Of a stretch of DNA of 64,000 nucleotides, positions 9,715-20,119 are shown piece after piece (position 1 is the first letter of the stretch; each line of letters begins with the position of its first letter). The translations under genes and the position numbers were made by a program. The notes beneath the pieces were generated by a model. That model worked only from the letters and a program-made list of their open reading frames with translations, had not been told where the DNA came from and did no database searches. The stretch is taken from positions 248,001 to 312,000 of the forward strand of contig NZ_JAHXPB010000001.1 of the NCBI RefSeq assembly GCF_023147505.1. The letters are read 5' to 3'. This stretch comes from Brevundimonas sp. EYE_349 (GTDB lineage Bacteria; Pseudomonadota; Alphaproteobacteria; Caulobacterales; Caulobacteraceae).

Positions 9715-10393
9715 GCCCCACCAGCTTGCCCTGAACCTCCACCTGATCAGGGCCGAAGATGCGGGTCTCATAGTTGCGGTTGGCCGGTTCAAGCGCGATG
9801 GAGCCGCCCTTGCGGCGCAGGCGCTTCAGGGTGGCTTCCTCGCCCTCGACCAGGGCGACGACGATCTCGCCATTGGTCGCGGTGTCGCCGCGCCGGATCA
9901 CCACCAGATCGCCGTTCAGTATGCCGGCCTCGATCATAGAATCGCCCTCGATCTCCAGCACGTAGTGATCGCCCTTGCCGAGCATGGATTCCGGCACCGG
10001 TAGGCGGTCCTGTTCATGCTGAATGGCGGCGATGGGAGTGCCGGCGGCGATCTTGCCCAACAGCGGCAGATCGCGCGTGTCGTTGGCGGCCATAGGCGCG
10101 GTCTCGCGAACCGGTGCGCCGCCTTCGATCACGTCGGGCTTGAACCCGGCCCGGCCGCGCGGCGCGCCGGCGGTCGCCTGTTCGGGCAGTTTGGTCACTT
10201 CCAGCGCGCGGGCGCGGTGGGCGAGGCGGCGGATGAAGCCGCGCTCCTCCAGCGCTGTGATCAGCCGGTGGATGCCCGACTTGGAGGCCAGGTCCAAAGC
10301 CTCCTTCATCTCGTCGAACGAGGGAGAGACGCCCGTCTCCTGGATCCGTTCGTGGATGAACATCAGCAGTTCGTGCTGTTTGCGCGTGAGCAT
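9695..10393 (-). CDS. lexA: SOS repressor LexA
   Basis: A 232-residue LexA: N-terminal winged helix ([18 protein letters not shown]; recognition region around residues 27-47), a linker, and an S24 peptidase-like domain. The self-cleavage bond is Ala117-Gly118 in KIAAGTPI, with catalytic Ser152 (EGDSMIEAG) and Lys190 ([10 protein letters not shown]). It represses DNA-damage genes and is cleaved when RecA is activated. The start at MLTRKQ is chosen from family homology; the open frame extends 37 codons further but crosses the operator. An SOS box at 10452-10466 implies autoregulation. Confidence 0.97.
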   Translation of the reverse strand: MLTRKQHELLMFIHERIQETGVSPSFDEMKEALDLASKSGIHRLITALEERGFIRRLAHRARALEVTKLPEQATAGAPRGRAGFKPDVIEGGAPVRETAPMAANDTRDLPLLGKIAAGTPIAAIQHEQDRLPVPESMLGKGDHYVLEIEGDSMIEAGILNGDLVVIRRGDTATNGEIVVALVEGEEATLKRLRRKGGSIALEPANRNYETRIFGPDQVEVQGKLVGLMRRYH

Positions 10394-10438
10394 CGCCAAG
10401 CCCTCAAGCGCCCTCTCCGTAGAATCGGAACGGGCCGT

Positions 10439-10466
10439 GAACATTGATGATGTTCTGTAAGTGTTC
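10439..10466 (-). promoter_or_regulatory. LexA operator (GTTC-N7-GTTC) with overlapping inverted repeat
   Basis: GTTC at 10452-10455 and GTTC at 10463-10466 are separated by 7 bases, matching the direct-repeat SOS box known for alphaproteobacterial LexA. It lies 59 bases upstream of the lexA start. The first half-site is also the right arm of a perfect inverted repeat, GAACAT-N5-ATGTTC at 10439-10455. Autorepression of lexA is inferred. Confidence 0.85.
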
Positions 10467-10525
10467 CTTCCTAATGTCAACTTAACGGCCGCGCTGGCCC
10501 GCATCGGGCCAAGGAAAGCCGTGCC

Positions 10526-11320
10526 TCAGGCCGCCAGCAGCGCTCGCGTCGCCGCCTCGACATCGGCTTGGCGCATCAGGCTTTCGCCGACCAGTATGGC
10601 CTGGGCGTGGGCGGCTGAGACCCGCGCGACATCATCCGGCGTGAAGATTCCGCTTTCCGCGACCAGAAGGGCGCGCACAGGGCTGAGCATCGACAGGCGT
10701 TCGGTGACCTCCAAGTCGACCTCGAACGTCCGCAGCGAGCGATTGTTGACCCCCACCAGATCACCGCCCAGCGCACAGGCGCGGGCCATCTCGTTCTCGT
10801 CGTGCGTTTCGATCAGGGCGTCCATGCCGAACCGTTCGGCCTCCGCCAGCAACTCGGCCGCAAGCCTGTCGTCGATCATGGCCAGGATGATCAGGATGCA
10901 GTCCGCGCCCAGAGCGCGGCTTTCCGCCACCTGCCACGGATCGACCAGGAAATCCTTGCGCAGGCAGGGCAGGGCGACGGCCTCGCGCGCGGCGGCCAGA
11001 TAGGCGTCGTCGCCCTGGAAGCTGGGGCCGTCGGTCAAGACCGAAAGACATGCGGCGCCCCCCGCCTGATAGGCGCGGGCCAAGGCGGGCGGATCGAAAT
11101 TGGGGCGAATCAGACCCTTGGACGGGCTGGCCTTCTTGATCTCGGCGATCAGGGCGGGGCGACCCGTCTCTTCTTCGACCCGCTCCAGGGCGGCGCGAAA
11201 TCCGCGCGGCGCCGAGGCGGTCTTGGCCATGGCCTCGATCGCGTCCTGAGACGTGGCGGCTTTTCGGGCGGCGACGTCCTCGCGCTTGTAGACGGCGATA
11301 CGGTCGAGAACGTCGGTCAT
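10526..11320 (-). CDS. trpC: indole-3-glycerol phosphate synthase
   Basis: A 264-residue TIM-barrel enzyme that closes the indole ring in tryptophan synthesis. Recognisable segments are [60 protein letters not shown] and [18 protein letters not shown], which include the catalytic Lys and Glu residues of the family. It stands alone and is not fused to TrpF. The ATG at 11320 overlaps the trpD stop by 4 bases. It is last in the trp gene string, 132 bases before lexA. Confidence 0.97.
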   Translation of the reverse strand: MTDVLDRIAVYKREDVAARKAATSQDAIEAMAKTASAPRGFRAALERVEEETGRPALIAEIKKASPSKGLIRPNFDPPALARAYQAGGAACLSVLTDGPSFQGDDAYLAAAREAVALPCLRKDFLVDPWQVAESRALGADCILIILAMIDDRLAAELLAEAERFGMDALIETHDENEMARACALGGDLVGVNNRSLRTFEVDLEVTERLSMLSPVRALLVAESGIFTPDDVARVSAAHAQAILVGESLMRQADVEAATRALLAA

Positions 11321-12354
11321 GCGTCGGCTTCGGGGTCCAGCGGAGTCGTGGTGATGCGGGCCAGACGCTCTAGCGCCTGTGCGGCGCGGCCGTCGTCGAT
11401 GGCGGCGGCGGCCAGCACCGCGCCCTCGGCCAGATCGGCCGCCTTGTCCGCCACGACCAGGGCGGCGGCGGCGTTCAACAGGACGATGTCGCGATAGGCG
11501 CCGGCCTGGCCCGCCAGCAGGGCGCGCAAGGCGGCGGCGTTCTCCTCGGCGTCGCCGCCGCGAATGGCGTCGATGGGGCTGCGCGACAGGCCGGCGTCCT
11601 CTGGCGTGACCTGGAACCGTCGGACGGCGCCGTCCCTCCATTCGGCCACCTCGGTCGGGCCGGATGTCGCCAGCTCGTCCAGCCCCTGCCCGTGGACGGT
11701 CCAGGCGCGCGTCGCGCCCAGCCGCCCCAAGACATCGGCCAAAGGCTCCAACAGACGCGGATCATAGACGCCCATGACCTGACGCCGTGCAGACGCTGGG
11801 TTCGAAAGCGGACCCAGAAGATTGAATACGGTGCGAAAACCGATCTCGCCCCGCACGGGCCCGACGTGACGCATGGCCCCGTGATAGGCGGGCGCGAACA
11901 GGAAGCAGATACCCGCCTCGTCCAGCGCCTTCCGTTGCTGCGCCTGATCGGCCATCAGGTTCACGCCCAGGATCGACAACACGTCGGAAGAGCCTGATTT
12001 AGACGACATGGCCCGGTTGCCGTGCTTGGCGACCTTCAGCCCCGCGCCAGCCAGAACCAGGGCGGCGGCGGTGGAGATGTTGTAGGTGTGCTGACCATCC
12101 CCGCCGGTGCCGCAGGTGTCGATGACTTCGTAAGGGTGATTCAGCGTCAGGGCCGCTTCGCGCATGGCCGAAGCGAAGGCGGCGATCTCATCCACCGTTT
12201 CGCCGCGCATCCGCATGGCGGTGACGGCGGCTGCGACCTGGGACGGGGTCGGCTCGCCCCGCAGACAGGCGGCGAAGAAGTCGTGCGCCTGTTCCGACGT
12301 CAGCGGTCGGCCCTCGACCAGCCGGGCCAGGATCGGCTTGAACCCTTCCGCCAT
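11317..12354 (-). CDS. trpD: anthranilate phosphoribosyltransferase
   Basis: A 345-residue enzyme that transfers phosphoribose from PRPP to anthranilate. The PRPP-binding signature [20 protein letters not shown] is present near residue 80, and [17 protein letters not shown] follows, both typical of TrpD. The length is usual for an unfused TrpD. It overlaps trpC by 4 bases and follows trpG by 16 bases, so the three form a transcription unit. Confidence 0.97.
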   Translation of the reverse strand: MAEGFKPILARLVEGRPLTSEQAHDFFAACLRGEPTPSQVAAAVTAMRMRGETVDEIAAFASAMREAALTLNHPYEVIDTCGTGGDGQHTYNISTAAALVLAGAGLKVAKHGNRAMSSKSGSSDVLSILGVNLMADQAQQRKALDEAGICFLFAPAYHGAMRHVGPVRGEIGFRTVFNLLGPLSNPASARRQVMGVYDPRLLEPLADVLGRLGATRAWTVHGQGLDELATSGPTEVAEWRDGAVRRFQVTPEDAGLSRSPIDAIRGGDAEENAAALRALLAGQAGAYRDIVLLNAAAALVVADKAADLAEGAVLAAAAIDDGRAAQALERLARITTTPLDPEADA

Positions 12355-12370
12355 GGTCAGTCCGCCACGA

Positions 12371-12961
12371 TCAGGCGGCCGCGAGGCGCTTTACGCCGGC
12401 GATATCGAGGAAGTTGGCCAGCATGTCATGGCCGTGTTCGGTGGCGATCGATTCCGGGTGGAACTGCACGCCGTGGATCGGACGGACGCGATGCCGCAGG
12501 CCCATGATCTCGCCGTCGGCGGTCCAGGCGGTGACCTCCAGGTCATCGGGCAGGGTTTCGCGCCGGACGGCCAGCGAATGATAGCGGGTGGCGGTGAAGG
12601 GCGAGGGCAGGCCGGCGAAGACGCTCTGGCTCTCATGCAGGATGGGCGACGTTTTGCCGTGCATCAGGGTCTTGGCGCGGATCACATCGCCGCCGAACGC
12701 CTGACCGATGGCCTGATGACCCAGGCAGACGCCCAGGATCGGCATGGAGGCCGGCGCCGTCTGGATCAGCGGCAGGCAGATGCCGGCCTGATCCGGCGCG
12801 CAGGGGCCGGGGGACAGCAGGACGGCGGCGGGGTTCAGCGCCCACGCCTGGTCCACCGTCAGGTCGTCGTTGCGCACCACATGCGTCGGCGCGCCCAACT
12901 CCGCGAGGTAGTGGACGAGGTTGTAGGTGAAGCTGTCGTAGTTATCGACGACGAGGATCAT
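12371..12961 (-). CDS. trpG: anthranilate synthase, glutamine amidotransferase subunit
   Basis: A 196-residue class I glutamine amidotransferase that supplies ammonia to TrpE. The N-terminus [20 protein letters not shown], the nucleophile Cys in [15 protein letters not shown], and the His/Glu pair in [14 protein letters not shown] are all present. The ATG at 12961 is chosen by homology; a TTG 36 bases upstream is in frame but has no family support. The ATG overlaps the stop of a 24-codon upstream reading frame (12958-13032). In some bacteria the same subunit also serves p-aminobenzoate synthase; no pabB is visible here. Confidence 0.96.
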   Translation of the reverse strand: MILVVDNYDSFTYNLVHYLAELGAPTHVVRNDDLTVDQAWALNPAAVLLSPGPCAPDQAGICLPLIQTAPASMPILGVCLGHQAIGQAFGGDVIRAKTLMHGKTSPILHESQSVFAGLPSPFTATRYHSLAVRRETLPDDLEVTAWTADGEIMGLRHRVRPIHGVQFHPESIATEHGHDMLANFLDIAGVKRLAAA

Positions 12962-13032
12962 GCCTTGGCTTCTAGGCGCGACAGGCGTCCGCGCCAAGCC
13001 AGCGCGGCGGTAAAGCGCATTTTAACTCGCAT
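12958..13032 (-). other. possible 24-codon upstream reading frame ahead of trpG
   Basis: On the minus strand an ATG at 13032 opens a 24-codon frame ([20 protein letters not shown] and four more residues) whose TGA overlaps the trpG ATG as ATGA. It contains a single Trp codon, so it does not resemble a classic trp attenuator peptide. The only purine-rich run before trpG (AAGG) ends 1 base before the ATG, which would favour translational coupling. Whether it is translated is unknown. Confidence 0.35.
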
Positions 13033-13049
13033 GGACGCAGGATGCGGCT

Positions 13050-13253
13050 GTGAAACTGACCGCAGAAAAAGACATCGCCGCCAAGATCGCCGCCGCCAGG
13101 GCCAGGCTGGTCGTGGTCGAAAGCCCGCCGAGCGCGGCCGCCGCCTTGGGCGCCGCCGCTCTGGCGGCGATGGCGGCGCTGCTGATGGCCGGAGTGGTCA
13201 TCGTCGGGCCGGGCGTCCAGTTCGACGACCCGACGACGACGCTGACCCGCTAG
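13050..13253 (+). CDS. small putative membrane protein between trpG and trpE, antisense to the trp genes
   Basis: A 67-residue frame with a GTG start and no recognised family. Residues 1-25 are charged and helical (KLTAEKDIAAKIAAARARL), followed by one Ala-rich hydrophobic segment at about residues 28-53 (AALGAAALAAMAALLMAGVV), which would be a single membrane span. The stop overlaps the trpE stop (CTAG at 13250-13253). It fills the only gap in the trp gene string and reads in the opposite direction. The helix-plus-span layout suggests a real small protein, but no homology was available to prove it. Confidence 0.5.
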   Translation: MKLTAEKDIAAKIAAARARLVVVESPPSAAAALGAAALAAMAALLMAGVVIVGPGVQFDDPTTTLTR

Positions 13254-14767
13254 CGATTGCCGGTGCGAAAGCGCCAGGCTTCCTCGGCCGCCCGCATCGG
13301 CGCGCGCGCCTTGTGCTGGGTTTCGGCGTATTCGGCGGCCGGATCGCTGTCGGCGACCACTCCGGCCCCAGCCTGAACGAAGATGCGGTCGTCCGCGAAC
13401 AGGGCGGTGCGCAGGGTGATGCAGATGTCCGCCTCGCCACCGGCCGAGATATAGCCGACGCCCCCGCCGTAGCCGATGCCGCGCTTCTGGCTTTCCAGTT
13501 CGTCGATGATCTCCATCGCGCGAACCTTGGGCGCGCCCGACAGGGTGCCGGCGGGCAGGGCCGCCAGCAGGGTGTCGACGGCGTCGAGACGCGGATCGGC
13601 CTTGCCCCGCACGTTTGAGACGATGTGCATCACCTGGCTGTAGCGTTCGACGACGAAGCTTTCCGTCACCTCCACCGTGCCCGGCGCGGCCACGCGGCCC
13701 ACGTCATTGCGGCCCAGGTCCAGCAGCATCAGATGCTCGGCCCGCTCCTTCGGATCGGCGAGCAGTTCGACTTCCAGCGCCTTGTCCGCCTCGGGCGTCT
13801 CGCCGCGCGCCCGGGTGCCGGCCAGCGGACGAATGGTCACTTCGCCGTCCTTCAGCCGAACCAGGATTTCCGGGCTGGATCCGGCCAGCTGGAAGCCGTC
13901 GAAATTCAGATAGAACAGATAGGGCGACGGGTTCTGGCGGCGCAGCGATCGATAGAAGGCGAAGGGATCGGCCGACCAGGGCGCGGAGAATCGGTGGCTG
14001 AGCACGACCTGAAAGATGTCGCCGGCGGCGATATAGTCCTTGGCGCGCGCCACCATCTCGCCAAAGCCGGCTTCGTCCACCGGCGAGGCGAAGGCCGGCG
14101 CCTGGGTTTTCTGAGGCGCGGCGCGGACTGGCAGCGGATCACGCAAGGCGGCTTCGAAGGCGTCGAGCCGCGCCACCGCCGCGTCGTGGGCGGACTCAGG
14201 CTCTAGTCCCGCGTCCGGGTAGGCGGCGGAGACCAGGACGATCTCATGACGCACCGAATCGAAGATGGCGACCAGCGACGGCCGGGTCAGGACGGCGTCT
14301 GGCAAATCCAGCGGGTCGGGATTGGGCGCACCCAACGGCTCCAGCAGCCGCACCATGTCATAGCCGAACACCCCGAACAGGCCCGCCGCCATGGGCGGAA
14401 GGTCGTCGGGCAGATCGAACCGCGAGGCCGCGATCAGGCCGCGCAGCGACTGAAGCGCCGGCAGGCTCTCGGGTGTGAAGGCACCTTGGCCGATGGCCTG
14501 CCCACGGGCCATCTCGGCCGCGTTCGCCCGGCAACGCCAGACCACGTCGGGGTCCAGCGTCAGGATCGAATAGCGACCGTTGACCGCACCGCCTTCCACC
14601 GATTCCAGCAGGCAGGCGTAGGGGCGGTCCAGGCCCAGTTTCAGATAGGCCGAAACCGGCGTTTCCAGATCGTCGATGATCCGGCGCACGATCACCTGCG
14701 GCCGACCGGCCCGAAGACCGGCGGCGAAGGCGTCGAAATCGGCGTCGGCAGGCGTCGCCGTGCTCAT
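13250..14767 (-). CDS. trpE: anthranilate synthase component I
   Basis: A 505-residue chorismate-utilising enzyme that makes anthranilate with TrpG. An N-terminal feedback-binding domain contains the LLESVEGGAVNGRYSILTLD motif (LLES/GRYS tryptophan site). The catalytic domain carries KDYIAAGDIFQVVLSHRFS, RPLAGTRARGETPEADKALE, LMLLDLGRNDVGRVAAPGTV and SGAPKVRAMEIIDELE. It is a separate gene rather than a TrpE-G fusion. It overlaps ppiD by 4 bases at its start, and is separated from trpG by 288 bases holding an antisense small gene. Confidence 0.97.
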   Translation of the reverse strand: MSTATPADADFDAFAAGLRAGRPQVIVRRIIDDLETPVSAYLKLGLDRPYACLLESVEGGAVNGRYSILTLDPDVVWRCRANAAEMARGQAIGQGAFTPESLPALQSLRGLIAASRFDLPDDLPPMAAGLFGVFGYDMVRLLEPLGAPNPDPLDLPDAVLTRPSLVAIFDSVRHEIVLVSAAYPDAGLEPESAHDAAVARLDAFEAALRDPLPVRAAPQKTQAPAFASPVDEAGFGEMVARAKDYIAAGDIFQVVLSHRFSAPWSADPFAFYRSLRRQNPSPYLFYLNFDGFQLAGSSPEILVRLKDGEVTIRPLAGTRARGETPEADKALEVELLADPKERAEHLMLLDLGRNDVGRVAAPGTVEVTESFVVERYSQVMHIVSNVRGKADPRLDAVDTLLAALPAGTLSGAPKVRAMEIIDELESQKRGIGYGGGVGYISAGGEADICITLRTALFADDRIFVQAGAGVVADSDPAAEYAETQHKARAPMRAAEEAWRFRTGNR

Positions 14768-16671
14768 TGCGCCGGGGCGGCGGGCTTGGCGTCGGCCGAC
14801 AGGCCCAGCGCAGAAAGCGCCTGGGCTGGATCGTTCTTGGCCTTGGAACGCTGGGCGCCGGCGGTGAAGGACGACTGAACCATGGCCTGGACCAGTTCCT
14901 GGGTCAGACGCGGACGGACCTGTTCGGCCAGCGGGCCGGCGGCGGCGGGATTGGCGGCATGGATGTTGTCCACGCGACCGACGACATAGGCGGTCTGCGA
15001 CGCCGGCTGCGAGAAGGCCTGGCCCTTGGACTGGCCAAACAGACCCTGCAACACGCCCTGTCCCAGCGACTGCTGGGTTTCCTGATTGCGGACCACGCCG
15101 GTTCGGACCGTGAGGGGCGCGTTCACCGAGCGGGCGACGGCGGCGATGTCCTCGCCATTGCGGACGCGGCCGGTCAAATCCTCAGCCTTGGTCGACAGAC
15201 GGCGCATCGTTTCGCGCTGGATCCACTGTTCGGCCAGGGGCGCGCGGACTTCGGCCAGGGTCGGCAAGGCCGAGGGGCGGATGTCGTTGACGCGGATGGC
15301 GAAATACTGGCCCTGGCCGGCGTGAACCACGTCGCTTTCGCCGCCCTTGGTCAGGCTCCAGGCCGTCTCGAAGATTTGCGGCGGGGCGTTCAGCGCCTGA
15401 CCGTTCGGCAGCTTGCCGTCCTTTGTGAACGGCGGCAGGTCGACCATGCGGCCGCCGGCTTCACGCGCGGCGTCGGCCAGGGACTTACCGGCCGTGCGGG
15501 CGGCTTCGTACTTCTCGACCTTGGCGTAGGTCTGGGTCTTCACATCCTCGGCGCGTAGTTCCTGGATCAGCTCCTGGCGGGCGCTTTCCAGCGACGCCGG
15601 GGCGGCGGGCTGAATGGCCGTGACCTTGGCGACGGCGAAACCGACGCCGGCCTGGACGGGATCGGACACCTGATTGGCTTGCAGGCCGAAGACGGCGCCG
15701 GCCGTGGCGGCGTCGCCGATGGCGGCGCGCGGGGTGGCCTCGAAGCTGGCGGGGGCGATGTTGTTGGCGCGGCCCACGTCGGCGGGCGACTGACCGGCGC
15801 GCAGGGCGGCGGCGATCTTCTGGGCCGTCTCGCGGTTCGGGGCCGTCAAGGTGACGAAGGTGCGGGTCTCGGGCTTGCCCAATGTGTCCTTCTTAAACTC
15901 GAAGCGCTCACGAATACGATCTTCCGAGATCGGCGCATTGCCGGCGTTGTCGGGCGTGAACAGCACGACCGAAACCATGCGGAACTCGGGCGCGCGCAGA
16001 CGCTCGGCGTTTTCCTGGATGAAGGCGTTCAACTGGGCGTCGGTCGGGGCGGGAACCTGGCCCGCCATGGCCGAGGTCACTTCGAACCAGCGACCATCGC
16101 GCGTTTCAAGCGCCGAACCGGCCAGCAGGGCGCCGTAGATGCGCGGCACGCGGGCGCCGGCGAAGACGGCGGCGCCGAAATGTTCGGTGGCGTATTGGTC
16201 ACGCAGGTCCTGCTCCAGCATGGCCGGCGTCAGGTTCTGCTGGGCCAGGGCGGCCTGATAGGCCTGCTGGTCGAACTGGCCGGTGACAGAATTGAAGAAG
16301 GCCGGAATCTTGCGGATCTGTTTGACGACCAGTTCCTGGCCAGGGCGGATGCCCGCTTTCCAGGCCCAGTTCAGGAAGCCCAGCTGTTCGGTCTGCTCGG
16401 CGAGGAAACGGGTGTGGATGTTCTCGGCGACCAGATCCTGATTGGTCAACGGGCGGCCCACCTGCTGCTGCAGCCGCTCGCGCACTTGGTCGAATGCGGT
16501 CTTGAACTCGGCCTCGTTCATCGAACGCTCGCCGGCGTCGATCACATGCTTCGGCCCCAGGTTCGAGAACACGTCCATGCGCGCGCCGACGATGACGAAA
16601 CTGATCGCGATCAGGACAAGCAGGGCGGCCGCCCATTTGGATCGAGAGAAGGCGCGGAAGGCGGTGAGCAT
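14764..16671 (-). CDS. ppiD: PpiD-type periplasmic folding factor (SurA N-terminal/parvulin)
   Basis: A 635-residue inner-membrane-anchored chaperone with peptidyl-prolyl isomerase architecture. A single N-terminal span at about residues 12-30 (KWAAALLVLIAISFVIVGA) places the rest in the periplasm. A SurA-like N domain follows (GERSMNEAEFKTAFDQVRER), with parvulin-like segments around residues 240-340 and a C-terminal region. Members help outer-membrane and secreted proteins fold on leaving SecYEG. The gene precedes trpE with an ATGA overlap, an arrangement I associate with Caulobacterales; a functional link to tryptophan synthesis is not implied. It is divergent from tpiA. Confidence 0.88.
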   Translation of the reverse strand: MLTAFRAFSRSKWAAALLVLIAISFVIVGARMDVFSNLGPKHVIDAGERSMNEAEFKTAFDQVRERLQQQVGRPLTNQDLVAENIHTRFLAEQTEQLGFLNWAWKAGIRPGQELVVKQIRKIPAFFNSVTGQFDQQAYQAALAQQNLTPAMLEQDLRDQYATEHFGAAVFAGARVPRIYGALLAGSALETRDGRWFEVTSAMAGQVPAPTDAQLNAFIQENAERLRAPEFRMVSVVLFTPDNAGNAPISEDRIRERFEFKKDTLGKPETRTFVTLTAPNRETAQKIAAALRAGQSPADVGRANNIAPASFEATPRAAIGDAATAGAVFGLQANQVSDPVQAGVGFAVAKVTAIQPAAPASLESARQELIQELRAEDVKTQTYAKVEKYEAARTAGKSLADAAREAGGRMVDLPPFTKDGKLPNGQALNAPPQIFETAWSLTKGGESDVVHAGQGQYFAIRVNDIRPSALPTLAEVRAPLAEQWIQRETMRRLSTKAEDLTGRVRNGEDIAAVARSVNAPLTVRTGVVRNQETQQSLGQGVLQGLFGQSKGQAFSQPASQTAYVVGRVDNIHAANPAAAGPLAEQVRPRLTQELVQAMVQSSFTAGAQRSKAKNDPAQALSALGLSADAKPAAPAQ

Positions 16672-16810
16672 TCGAAAACCCGGGACAGGCCGATATTGGC
16701 GTCAGCTGTCGCGTATAGTCGCGCCGGGCACGCCCCCGCAAGGATGGCATGATGTCGAGATTGCGGCGCGCCTCTTGGCTTCGCGGTTTACGCCCCCTAG
16801 AGAGGCGGCC
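16672..16810. promoter_or_regulatory. divergent intergenic region ppiD/tpiA
   Basis: These 139 bases separate the starts of ppiD (minus) and tpiA (plus) and must hold promoters for both the ppiD-trp genes and tpiA. I see no convincing operator, leader peptide or terminator hairpin here. The tpiA start is preceded by GAGAGGCGG. Confidence 0.4.
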
Positions 16811-17563
16811 ATGAAACAATCCGTGAAGATGATCGTCGGCAATTGGAAGATGAACGGCCTGGCCGGGGCCTTGGATGAAGCGCGGGCGATCCGAGACGCC
16901 GCAAAAACCCTCGATGGCGCCTGTCGGGTCGCCCTGTGTCCGCCCGCGACGCTGGTCGAGCGTATGGCGACCGTGTTGAAGGACGGGGCGACGGCCGTCG
17001 GAGGGCAGGACTGCCACGCCAAGCCGTCAGGCGCCTTCACCGGATCGGTTTCGGCCGAGATGCTGGCGGACGCAGGGGCGACGCTGGTGATCCTGGGGCA
17101 CTCCGAACGCCGGGCGAGCTTTGGCGAGACGGACGCCGAGGTTTCGGCCAAGGTCGAAGCGGCATTGACTGCAGGCCTTGAACCAATCGTCTGCGTCGGC
17201 GAGACCCTGGCGCAGCGTGAGGCGGGTGAAGCCATCGCCGTGGTGTCCGCGCAGGTCGAGGGTTCGTTGTCCGACAGCCTGTCGGAACGGCCTTTCGCCG
17301 TGGCCTATGAGCCGGTGTGGGCCATCGGCACGGGCCTGACGCCCACTTTGGATCAGATCGCAGAGGTCCATGCGGCCGTCCGCGCCGCCATCGTCAGGCG
17401 GTTGGGGGAGGGCGCGCGCGCCGCGCCGATCCTGTATGGCGGTTCGGTCAAGCCGGATAACGCCCGCGACATCCTGGCCGCGCCTGAGGTCGGCGGAGCC
17501 CTGGTCGGCGGTGCATCGCTGACGGCGGCGGATTTCATTCCGATCATCCAGGCGGCCGTCTGA
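16811..17563 (+). CDS. tpiA: triosephosphate isomerase
   Basis: A 250-residue TIM barrel interconverting dihydroxyacetone phosphate and glyceraldehyde 3-phosphate. Catalytic residues are visible: Asn11/Lys13 in IVGNWKMNG, His in LGHSERRASFGE, Glu in YEPVWAIGTG, and the phosphate-gripping GGSVKPDN. The ATG at 16811 follows a good ribosome site (GAGAGGCGGCC); the open frame runs 123 codons further upstream without family support. It is followed by secG, a neighbour pair common in alphaproteobacteria. Confidence 0.98.
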   Translation: MKQSVKMIVGNWKMNGLAGALDEARAIRDAAKTLDGACRVALCPPATLVERMATVLKDGATAVGGQDCHAKPSGAFTGSVSAEMLADAGATLVILGHSERRASFGETDAEVSAKVEAALTAGLEPIVCVGETLAQREAGEAIAVVSAQVEGSLSDSLSERPFAVAYEPVWAIGTGLTPTLDQIAEVHAAVRAAIVRRLGEGARAAPILYGGSVKPDNARDILAAPEVGGALVGGASLTAADFIPIIQAAV

Positions 17564-17631
17564 GGATGGTTTGCCCCCGGCGCGCTTCGATGATAGAGGC
17601 CGCCGCTTGATCGGCGCAGATCCGCGCCCAC

Positions 17632-18078
17632 ATGATTGACACCATGCTCCAGACCATTCTGCTCGTCGCCATTATCATCGTCGCCGTCGCCCTGACGGGG
17701 GTGGTGCTGCTCCAACGGTCCGAGGGCGGCGCCCTGGGCATGGGCGGCGGACCTTCGGGCTTCATGACGGCGCGGGGCGCGGGCAATCTGCTGACGCAGA
17801 TCACCTGGATCTTGGCGGCCCTGCTGTTCGTTTTGACCATCGTGCTGACCGTGGTCGGCAACATGGATCGCGCCTCGGTTTCGGGCATCGACGCCGACGC
17901 CGTCGGATCGCTGGCCACCACGCCTCAGAGCCAGGCGCCGCAGCAGCCCGCGCAGCAACAGCCAGCCACACCGGCGCAGCCGGCGGCGCCGTCGCTGGAC
18001 GATCTGGAAGCCAGTCTGCCGTCAGCGGGCGCCCGGCCCGCGACGGCCCCGACCCCGGCCCAGCAACCCGCCCAGTAA
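17632..18078 (+). CDS. secG: preprotein translocase subunit SecG with long Pro/Gln/Ala tail
   Basis: Membrane subunit of the SecYEG channel. The core has two hydrophobic spans (about residues 6-22 and 52-72) flanking the conserved cytoplasmic loop LLQRSEGGALGMGGGPSGFM. At 148 residues it is longer than many SecG proteins because of a C-terminal tail of about 60 residues rich in Pro, Gln and Ala (QAPQQPAQQQPATPAQPAAP). An alternative ATG is 12 bases downstream. A strong terminator follows at 18106-18138. Confidence 0.95.
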   Translation: MIDTMLQTILLVAIIIVAVALTGVVLLQRSEGGALGMGGGPSGFMTARGAGNLLTQITWILAALLFVLTIVLTVVGNMDRASVSGIDADAVGSLATTPQSQAPQQPAQQQPATPAQPAAPSLDDLEASLPSAGARPATAPTPAQQPAQ

Positions 18079-18105
18079 GGGTCGGAAATCCCGACCAGAG
18101 TTTTG

Positions 18106-18138
18106 GAAAGCGCGCCGCAGGGCGCGCTTTCTTCTTTT
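18106..18138 (+). terminator. rho-independent terminator after secG
   Basis: GAAAGCGCGCC (18106-18116), loop GCAG and GGCGCGCTTTC (18121-18131) form an 11-bp perfect stem followed by TTCTTTT. It closes the tpiA-secG unit ahead of pyrG. Confidence 0.9.
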
Positions 18139-18140
18139 GA

Positions 18141-19856
<1,716 letters not shown>

Positions 19857-19960
19857 TGTAACGTCGTTCACGGACCTGCGATTCCGTCAGGCGCGACTTT
19901 TGCGTTAAAGTGAACGGAACGGATCGATTTGGCACGATCCGAGATCGCGTGGGACCGTCG

Positions 19961-20119
19961 ATGATCGGCGAGATGCTTTACCACCTGCATCGGCATGTCC
20001 GATTGGTGTTGATCGCCGGTGGGCTGATGTTCCTTATCGGTGTGGCCCTGCTCGGCTATGAGGCCGTGCGGCACATAGACGATCAGTCGAACCGGCCCGT
20101 GGCGTCGTCGCAGGCTTAA
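19961..20119 (+). CDS. tiny single-span membrane protein, unknown
   Basis: A 52-residue frame (MIGEMLYHLHRHVRLVLIAG and so on) with one hydrophobic segment at about residues 16-33 (VLIAGGLMFLIGVALLGYEA) and a polar tail. No family is recognised. An in-frame GTG at 19910 would add 17 residues, and neither start has a clear ribosome site. The stop shares TTAA with the stop of the convergent acetyltransferase. It is probably real because the transmembrane pattern is clean and the gap is otherwise empty. Confidence 0.45.
   Translation: MIGEMLYHLHRHVRLVLIAGGLMFLIGVALLGYEAVRHIDDQSNRPVASSQA

Noticed and set aside
12962..13049. Tryptophan attenuator before trpG
   Set aside because: The short upstream frame has one Trp codon only, and no terminator/antiterminator hairpin followed by a U-run is present.
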